A stretch of 64,000 bases of DNA, taken from positions 1,674,001 through 1,738,000 of the forward strand of contig NZ_CP102246.1 in assembly GCF_024599795.1 (NCBI RefSeq), given 5' to 3'. Below the pieces are notes generated by a model. That model worked only from the letters and a program-made list of their open reading frames with translations. It was not told the DNA's origin and ran no database searches. The position numbers and the translations under genes were made by a program. Source of the stretch: Enterobacter cloacae complex sp. R_G8. GTDB taxonomy: Bacteria > Pseudomonadota > Gammaproteobacteria > Enterobacterales > Enterobacteriaceae. This document shows positions 58,857 through 64,000 of the stretch, one piece after another (positions within the stretch are counted from its first letter, which is position 1; the number at the start of each line of letters is the position of its first letter).

Positions 58857-59864
58857 ATGAGTCTGGAAATCAACCAGATTGCCTTGCACCAGCTTATCAA
58901 GCGTGATGAGCAAACCCTTGAAGTGGTGCTGCGCGATTCGTTACTGGAACCCACGGCGACCGTTGTGGAAATGATGGCGGAGTTGCACCGCGTCTACAGT
59001 GCAAAAAATAAAGCCTATGGTCTGTTCAGCGACGAGAGTGAACTGGCGGATAGCCTGCGTCTTCAGCGTCAGGGCGAAGAAGATTTCCTGGCGTTTAGCC
59101 GCGCCGCAACCGGGCGTCTGCGCGACGAGCTGGCGAAATACCCGTTTGCCGACGGCGGGATCGTTCTGTTCTGCCACTATCGCTACCTGGCGGTCGAGTA
59201 TCTGCTGGTCACCGTGCTGAACAATTTAAGCAGTATGCGCGTGAACGAGCAGCTGGATATCAGCTCCACCCATTATCTGGATATCAACCATGCGGATATC
59301 GTTGCGCGTATTGATTTGACCGAGTGGGAAACCAATCCGGAGTCGACCCGCTACCTGACTTTCCTGAAAGGGCGTGTGGGGCGTAAAGTGGCCGATTTCT
59401 TTATGGACTTCCTCGGCGCCAGCGAAGGTCTCAACGCCAAAGCGCAGAACAAAGGGCTGCTGCAGGCGGTGGACGACTTCACGGCAGAAGCCCAGCTCGA
59501 TAAATCTGAGCGCCAGAACGTGCGTCAGCAGGTTTACAGCTACTGCAACGAACAGCTGCAGGCGGGGGAAGAGATTGAGCTGGAGTCGCTGTCAAAAGAG
59601 CTGGCCGGCGTCAGTGAAGTCAGTTTCCAGGAATTTACTGCTGAGAAAGGGTATGAGCTGGAAGAGAGCTTCCCGGCGGATCGCAGTACGCTGCGCCAGT
59701 TAACCAAATTTGCCGGAAGCGGCGGCGGGTTAACCATCAACTTTGATGCCATGCTGCTGGGGGAACGTATCTTCTGGGATCCGGCCACCGATACGCTGAC
59801 CATCAAAGGTACGCCACCCAACCTGCGCGATCAACTGCAGCGTCGCACCACTGGCGGTAAATAA
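58857..59864 (+). CDS. yejK: Nucleoid-associated protein YejK (NdpA)
   Basis: Nucleoid-associated protein of 335 residues, identical in length to E. coli YejK, which interacts with topoisomerase IV. Recognisable segments are [18 protein letters not shown] at the N-terminus and FKGR-like [19 protein letters not shown] in the middle. The ATG follows AAAAGGAGAG. It ends at a terminator shared with rplY. Confidence 0.96.
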   Translation: MSLEINQIALHQLIKRDEQTLEVVLRDSLLEPTATVVEMMAELHRVYSAKNKAYGLFSDESELADSLRLQRQGEEDFLAFSRAATGRLRDELAKYPFADGGIVLFCHYRYLAVEYLLVTVLNNLSSMRVNEQLDISSTHYLDINHADIVARIDLTEWETNPESTRYLTFLKGRVGRKVADFFMDFLGASEGLNAKAQNKGLLQAVDDFTAEAQLDKSERQNVRQQVYSYCNEQLQAGEEIELESLSKELAGVSEVSFQEFTAEKGYELEESFPADRSTLRQLTKFAGSGGGLTINFDAMLLGERIFWDPATDTLTIKGTPPNLRDQLQRRTTGGK

Positions 59865-59871
59865 CCGCCAT

Positions 59872-59902
59872 AAAAAAACCCCGCCGAAGCGGGGTTTTTT
59901 TT
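59872..59902. terminator. Bidirectional terminator between yejK and rplY
   Basis: A7-ccccgc-cgaa-gcgggg-T8: strong in both directions and placed between the two convergent stop codons. Confidence 0.93.
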
Positions 59903-59916
59903 CGACGTGTTTGCGA

Positions 59917-60201
59917 TTACGCGCGAACGAAGTCGATGTGAGTCAGTTTTGGCTTGAACGCGTGACGCTGAACAGCCTGAACTTTCACTTTTTCTTCTTT
60001 ACCGCCAACAACGATGGTCAGAACTTCGCTGTAGAATTCAGCTTTGGTCTGCAGGTTCCACACTTTGTCGTGATCCAGTTCGATAGAAACTGGAGCAGCT
60101 TCGCCACCGTAAACGATAGCCGGGAACTTGTTAGCGGTACGCAGGCGGCGGCTCGCACCCTTACCCTGCACGTTACGTACTTCTGCTTCGATAGTGAACA
60201 T
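59917..60201 (-). CDS. rplY: 50S ribosomal protein L25
   Basis: 5S-rRNA-binding ribosomal protein, 94 residues as in E. coli, the short single-domain form without the CTC extension. It begins [21 protein letters not shown], split here by the RNA-binding loop. E. coli L25 represses its own translation through its leader; the 118-base region upstream could do the same but no site is obvious. Confidence 0.98.
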   Translation of the reverse strand: MFTIEAEVRNVQGKGASRRLRTANKFPAIVYGGEAAPVSIELDHDKVWNLQTKAEFYSEVLTIVVGGKEEKVKVQAVQRHAFKPKLTHIDFVRA

Positions 60202-60319
60202 TGATTTCTCTCTGTATTTAAAACCCTACTACAGGCGACCCAGCAGCAGGTGAGTGTTCTGCTTTGCGGATGCAAAAGCGGGCGGCATTATAGCCCCCAA
60301 TCCACCTCAGGGCAATGAA

Positions 60320-61192
60320 TTAATCCCCACTAAAAAAACCGCTTAGCGCGTCGGCGACCGCCTGAGGTTGCTCTTCTGGCTGAAAATGGCCGCACCGGGG
60401 AATAACGCGCCCGTCAACGTGCGCGGCAAACGCCCTCAGCGGCGAGGCCATATCAGGAATCGAACCCTGATCGGCACTGAGTGCCAGAACGGGCACGGAG
60501 AGTTTACCCCGTTCGCTAAGCGCCCGGTTTTGCGCAGCAGAGAGGGCGGCAGCGCGATAGTAAGCCAGCCCCGCGCGCAAGCCACCTTCGCGCGTAAAAA
60601 TGCGCAGATACTCGTCAAGATCCGCCTCGCTGAAGGTGAGGGGATTTGCCGCTTTGCGACGCAGAAACCACTCCAGATAGCCACGCTCTTTGCCCCTGAT
60701 GAGGAATTCAGGCAGATCGGCAACCACGTGAAAGGCAAAATGCCAGGTGCGCCAGGCGCGATCCGCGGTGACGGGGAGGGCATCGGGTAAGGTAATACCC
60801 GGAATGCCGGCGTCCAGCAGCGCCAGCTTTATCACCTCATCGCTGTACATCGCCGCATAAGGCCAGGCAACCCAGGCTCCCACGTCGTGACCGGTCAGAT
60901 AGTAGCGATGCACGCCAAGTTGGGTCAGCAGTTCATGAACATGGCTGGCGAGGGTGTGGGTGTCATACCCCTCTGACGGACAATCGGTATCACCCTGTCC
61001 GGGTAAGTCCGGGGCGATGACATGATAACGCTCGGCCAGCAACGGGATAACATGGCGCCAGGCGTACCAGCTTTCGGGGAAACCTGCCAGCAGGACAACC
61101 GTCTGCGCGTGCTGTTCCCCGGCGGTGACGTAATGCGTGCGGATGCCATTGATGAGCATGAAATGGTGCTGCGGGGCGATGGGCGTGGTCAT
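60320..61192 (-). CDS. Alpha/beta hydrolase, epoxide hydrolase/dehalogenase-like
   Basis: A 290-residue cytoplasmic hydrolase. The nucleophile elbow is GHDVGAW with Asp103, typical of epoxide hydrolases and haloalkane or haloacetate dehalogenases, and the catalytic His is in RCGHFQPEEQP near 270. The usual HGxP oxyanion motif reads AGFP (36-39), so its His is replaced by Ala. A cap domain with several tyrosines and tryptophans (about 135-215) fits an aromatic substrate pocket. It is preceded by the same palindrome as the tetR gene, implying TetR control. Substrate unknown; not present at this site in E. coli K-12. Confidence 0.85.
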   Translation of the reverse strand: MTTPIAPQHHFMLINGIRTHYVTAGEQHAQTVVLLAGFPESWYAWRHVIPLLAERYHVIAPDLPGQGDTDCPSEGYDTHTLASHVHELLTQLGVHRYYLTGHDVGAWVAWPYAAMYSDEVIKLALLDAGIPGITLPDALPVTADRAWRTWHFAFHVVADLPEFLIRGKERGYLEWFLRRKAANPLTFSEADLDEYLRIFTREGGLRAGLAYYRAAALSAAQNRALSERGKLSVPVLALSADQGSIPDMASPLRAFAAHVDGRVIPRCGHFQPEEQPQAVADALSGFFSGD

Positions 61193-61209
61193 AGCAATCT
61201 CCGGAATAA

Positions 61210-61229
61210 TAGGAAATGATCGTTTCCTA
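61210..61229. promoter_or_regulatory. Predicted TetR operator of the hydrolase gene
   Basis: taggaaatgatcgtttccta, a near-perfect palindrome 17 bases upstream of the hydrolase start. It shares AGGAAAnnATCGTTTCCT with the palindrome in front of the tetR gene (61871-61892). Confidence 0.75.
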
Positions 61230-61244
61230 ATTAGTTAAAAAAAC

Positions 61245-61838
61245 TTAGCCGAGCAGGCTGAGTGCTGCGTTAACGGCGCTGTTTATCTCGTCCTCAGACA
61301 GGCCTTGTTTGCCGATCACGCGGTAACCCTGTAGCAGGGCGAAAAGATTACGCGCCGTTTGCTCCGTGGGCAGCGCGCGGGAAAGGCTACCGTCCTGCTG
61401 GCCTTCCTGAACCAGTTCGAACAACAGCTGCTCGGTACGCTGCATGGCGGCTTTGATGTACCGGGCAGTCGCCTCATCAAAAACCGCCAGCTCAGTCGCG
61501 CTGGCGACCACCAGACAGCCGCGTATGCCCTCAGGACCGTGGCTGCTCTCGGCGTAGAAGCGTAACACCGCCGCGATTTTATCTCGTCCGCAGCGTGCCG
61601 CCTCTGTACGCTGGCGCAGGGCGGCGCTGCGCGTCCGGGTGTAACGGTCGAACGCCGCGAGAAACAGGCCATTTTTGCTGCCAAAGGCTTTATACAGGCT
61701 TCCCGCCGTAAGGCCTGTCGCGTCACTCAGCTCTTTGATTGAGGTAGCATGATAGCCACGCTCGCGGAAAACGAGCAGGGCGCTGTCGATGGCGGCGTCG
61801 GTATCAAATTCACGCGGGCGACCGGGAAGACGTGACAT
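61245..61838 (-). CDS. TetR-family transcriptional regulator
   Basis: A 197-residue repressor with an N-terminal TetR helix-turn-helix (about 9-55: FDTDAAIDSALLVFRERGYH, then TSIKELSDATGLTAGSLYKAF) and a ligand-binding C-terminal domain containing GCLVVASATELAVFD, which recalls the AcuR/NemR-type regulators of reactive electrophile responses. It is upstream of and codirectional with the hydrolase (52-base gap). Palindromes of the same sequence lie before both genes, so it most likely represses itself and the hydrolase. Confidence 0.9.
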   Translation of the reverse strand: MSRLPGRPREFDTDAAIDSALLVFRERGYHATSIKELSDATGLTAGSLYKAFGSKNGLFLAAFDRYTRTRSAALRQRTEAARCGRDKIAAVLRFYAESSHGPEGIRGCLVVASATELAVFDEATARYIKAAMQRTEQLLFELVQEGQQDGSLSRALPTEQTARNLFALLQGYRVIGKQGLSEDEINSAVNAALSLLG

Positions 61839-61870
61839 GAGGAAGTCCTGTTGTAATGCGATAATGCATA

Positions 61871-61892
61871 ATAGGAAACAATCGTTTCCTAT
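61871..61892. promoter_or_regulatory. Predicted TetR operator of the regulator gene
   Basis: ataggaaacaatcgtttcctat, a palindrome with one mismatch per arm, 33 bases upstream of the tetR start and 18 bases past the end of radD. Near-identical to the site at 61210. Confidence 0.75.
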
Positions 61893-61909
61893 TCAAGGCC
61901 TGCCTGTCA

Positions 61910-63667
61910 TTACCGCAGTTCGTTGGCCCGTCGAAAACGACCTTCATAGTCAAACACCTTTTCTCGGACCTGCCAGTACTGGCCTTTCTTACGGGCGACC
62001 ACAAAATCAGGATGGCGCAGCAGCACCTGCTGGTGAACGATGTCTGCGACGGTTATCCAGCGCAGCGGTACGCCCGGCGTGCGGGTATGCGGGCGGATAA
62101 AGAGTTGTTCGAAGGCCGTGCGCTGTGCCGGAGTGTGCACCCTGAAGCGCTCGCTGACGTCGGCGCCGTCCTCATCGTAATAGGTGATTTTCAGCCATTC
62201 GCCTTTTTCATCCGCACCCGGTTGCAGCGCCATGCCAGAGCAGCGCAGCACCAGCGCATCTTTTAACTTCAGCGCGGCCTTCAGCATGTCATCAGGGTCG
62301 ACAAGAACCGTGTCACATTCGCGACAGCGGCGGGCGGCAATATCATTTTCGGCGTTGCACTGGGGGCAGTTTTTAAAGCGGAAACGGAAATCGCACTGCT
62401 CGCGATGCCCTTCATCATCTTCAAACCAGCCCTGACAGCGGCGGCCAAAATGTTCGATCAGCGTGCCGTCAGCCGTTGTTTTGCCCCAAAAGGTGTTGGC
62501 AAAACCACAGGCAGGGCAAAAGACCTGCACCGGCACGTTGTCACTTTTGCCTTTCGGCGTACCCACTTCAGGCGAGTAGAGATCGTGCGGGTTACCGGCG
62601 TAATCGAGGATCAGACAGTCGGTTTTACCGGGGGCCAGACGCAGACCACGGCCGACGATTTGCTGATACAGGCTGACCGATTCGGTCGGACGCAGAATGG
62701 CAATCAGGTCGACGTGGGGGGCATCAAACCCGGTGGTGAGCACCGAGACGTTTACCAGATAGCGAAACTGCTGCGCTTTAAACGCCTCAATCAGTCTGTC
62801 ACGCTCCGGGCCTGGGGTCTCGCCGGTGATCAGCGCCGCGTCGTCAGCGGGCAGTAAGCCGGTGATTTCGCGCGCATGCTCTACGGTGGCGGCAAAGATC
62901 ATCACCCCTTTTCGCGTTTCAGCGAACTCTTCAATCTGGCTGATAATATGCGGCGTGATGCGTTTCTGCTTTTTCAGCTCCTGATTCAGATCCGCTTCAC
63001 TAAATAAGCCGTTGCTCTGCGCCTGTAAGCGGCTGAAATCGTACTGGACGACCGGCATATCGAGCCGTTCAGGCGGTGTCAGGTAGCCATGTTTAATCAT
63101 ATAGCGCAGCGGAAGTTCATAGATACAGTCGCTGAACAGCGCCTTCTCATCCCCTCGCACCATGCCGTGATAATGAAAGCGATAGATCCAGCCTTTACCC
63201 AGGCGAAACGGGGTTGCTGTCAGGCCCAGCAGGCGTAAGTGAGGGTTCACCTCTTTCAGGTGAGTGAGGATTTGCTGATACTGGCTGTCGTCGTCATCAC
63301 TGATGCGATGGCACTCGTCGACAATCAGCAGCGAAAATTCGCTGCGAAACAGGTCAAGGTTGCGGGCAACAGACTGCACGCTGCCGAACACCACTTTGCC
63401 GTGGCTCTCTTTGCGCTTTAGCCCGGCGGCGAAGATATCGGCCTCCAGACCAAGCGCGCAATACTTGGCATGGTTTTGCGCAACCAGCTCTTTGACGTGC
63501 GCCAGCACCAGCACGCGGCCGCGCGCCAGGCGGGCAAGTTCGGCGATCACCAGGCTTTTGCCTGCGCCAGTCGGGAGCACAATGGCCGCTGGCTCATGGT
63601 GTTTGCGGAACCAGGCCAGGGTGGCGTCAACGGCTTCCTGCTGATAGGGACGAAGTGTAAAAGTCAT
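61910..63667 (-). CDS. radD: DNA repair ATPase/helicase-like protein RadD
   Basis: Superfamily 2 ATPase (formerly yejH) involved in double-strand-break repair with RecA; 585 residues (E. coli 586). Walker A PTGAGKS has Lys37, the DEAH-type box is DECH at 117-120, and motif VI is [15 protein letters not shown]-terminal zinc-binding region contains CPACG, CPQCN and CRECD pairs (about 385-460). It is divergent from rsuA, as in E. coli. The gene between it and rplY, however, is foreign to the K-12 order. Confidence 0.96.
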   Translation of the reverse strand: MTFTLRPYQQEAVDATLAWFRKHHEPAAIVLPTGAGKSLVIAELARLARGRVLVLAHVKELVAQNHAKYCALGLEADIFAAGLKRKESHGKVVFGSVQSVARNLDLFRSEFSLLIVDECHRISDDDDSQYQQILTHLKEVNPHLRLLGLTATPFRLGKGWIYRFHYHGMVRGDEKALFSDCIYELPLRYMIKHGYLTPPERLDMPVVQYDFSRLQAQSNGLFSEADLNQELKKQKRITPHIISQIEEFAETRKGVMIFAATVEHAREITGLLPADDAALITGETPGPERDRLIEAFKAQQFRYLVNVSVLTTGFDAPHVDLIAILRPTESVSLYQQIVGRGLRLAPGKTDCLILDYAGNPHDLYSPEVGTPKGKSDNVPVQVFCPACGFANTFWGKTTADGTLIEHFGRRCQGWFEDDEGHREQCDFRFRFKNCPQCNAENDIAARRCRECDTVLVDPDDMLKAALKLKDALVLRCSGMALQPGADEKGEWLKITYYDEDGADVSERFRVHTPAQRTAFEQLFIRPHTRTPGVPLRWITVADIVHQQVLLRHPDFVVARKKGQYWQVREKVFDYEGRFRRANELR

Positions 63668-63818
63668 GGGGTCTCTGTATCGTTATTCCGCATATAGTAT
63701 GCCACGAAACTTTTTCCCTTGAGTGGCGCAACCAGACCATTATACTGAACCGTTCCTGACTGCTTCTTTTTCGGACGCATTGTCCGACTTCCAGCACCAT
63801 TAAGGCTAAAAAGATTTC

Positions 63819-64000
63819 ATGCGACTTGATAAGTTTATCGCTCAGCAACTCGGCGTAAGCCGCGCTATTGCCGGGCGCGAGATCCGCGCCAGCCGCGTTA
63901 CCGTGGATGGCGACATTGTGAGAGACAGCGCGTTCAAACTGCAACCTGACCACCAGGTGGAGTATGACGGCAATCCGCTGACCCAGCAGCACGGTCCGCG
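63819..64000 (+). CDS. rsuA: 16S rRNA pseudouridine(516) synthase RsuA (3' truncated by window edge)
   Basis: Only the first 60 codons are visible. The start [16 protein letters not shown] and the S4-like RNA-binding domain ([17 protein letters not shown]) are characteristic of RsuA, which modifies U516 of 16S rRNA. Its position divergent from radD supports this over the related RluB/E/F. The catalytic domain lies outside the window. Confidence 0.93.
   Translation, partial: MRLDKFIAQQLGVSRAIAGREIRASRVTVDGDIVRDSAFKLQPDHQVEYDGNPLTQQHGP

Noticed and set aside
61245..63667. TetR-hydrolase-RadD as a defence system
   Set aside because: RadD is a conserved housekeeping repair gene present at this locus in E. 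coli; the TetR/hydrolase pair looks like a metabolic or detoxification module and has no defence-type domain.

Overview
The window is ordinary chromosomal DNA of an enterobacterium, most likely Enterobacter or a close relative such as Lelliottia. Nearly every protein is close to its E. coli/Salmonella counterpart and has the same length. The gene order follows the E. coli nuo-men-glp-nrd-gyrA-rcs-ompC-ada-mqo-yejM-rsuA block, but with a chemotaxis gene cheV, a tctABC-tctDE citrate locus, mgtE and other non-E. coli genes interleaved. I see no prophage, insertion sequence, integron, CRISPR array or rRNA. The species guess is inference; the gene identities rest on recognisable sequence.

Layout. 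1-4839 holds the end of the complex I operon (nuoL partial, nuoM, nuoN). 4932-7809 has cheV behind a sigma-28-like promoter, then rbn, elaA and elaB. 7905-14909 is a complete menFDHBCE menaquinone operon. 14910-20079 is a tripartite tricarboxylate transporter (tctCBA) divergent from its two-component system tctDE. 20210-22042 has yfaZ and the CinA-like yfaY. 22075-28769 is the glycerol-3-phosphate locus: glpACB divergent from glpTQ, with CRP and GlpR-like sites between them. 28872-32649 is nrdAB-yfaE, with DnaA and NrdR boxes upstream and a large inverted repeat inside the operon. Then come ubiG, gyrA (quinolone region wild type) and the Rcs phosphorelay rcsC/rcsB/rcsD.

43232-43325 encodes the small RNA micF, divergent from the porin gene ompC. 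Next are apbE, the alkylation-repair pair ada-alkB with an Ada box, and the ABC exporter yojI. An mgtE/SulP pair separates yojI from mqo. After ecotin, where E. coli K-12 carries nap/ccm/narP, this genome has only a small membrane protein and an MFS transporter. tRNA-Pro(GGG), yejM, yejL, yejK and rplY follow. A TetR regulator and an alpha/beta hydrolase, each behind a copy of the same palindrome, sit between rplY and radD. The window ends in the start of rsuA.

I found no convincing new multi-gene system. The points most worth a second look are the TetR/hydrolase pair with its twin operators, the inverted repeat inside nrdAB, the lineage-specific gene replacements, and the two dispersed intergenic repeat families.
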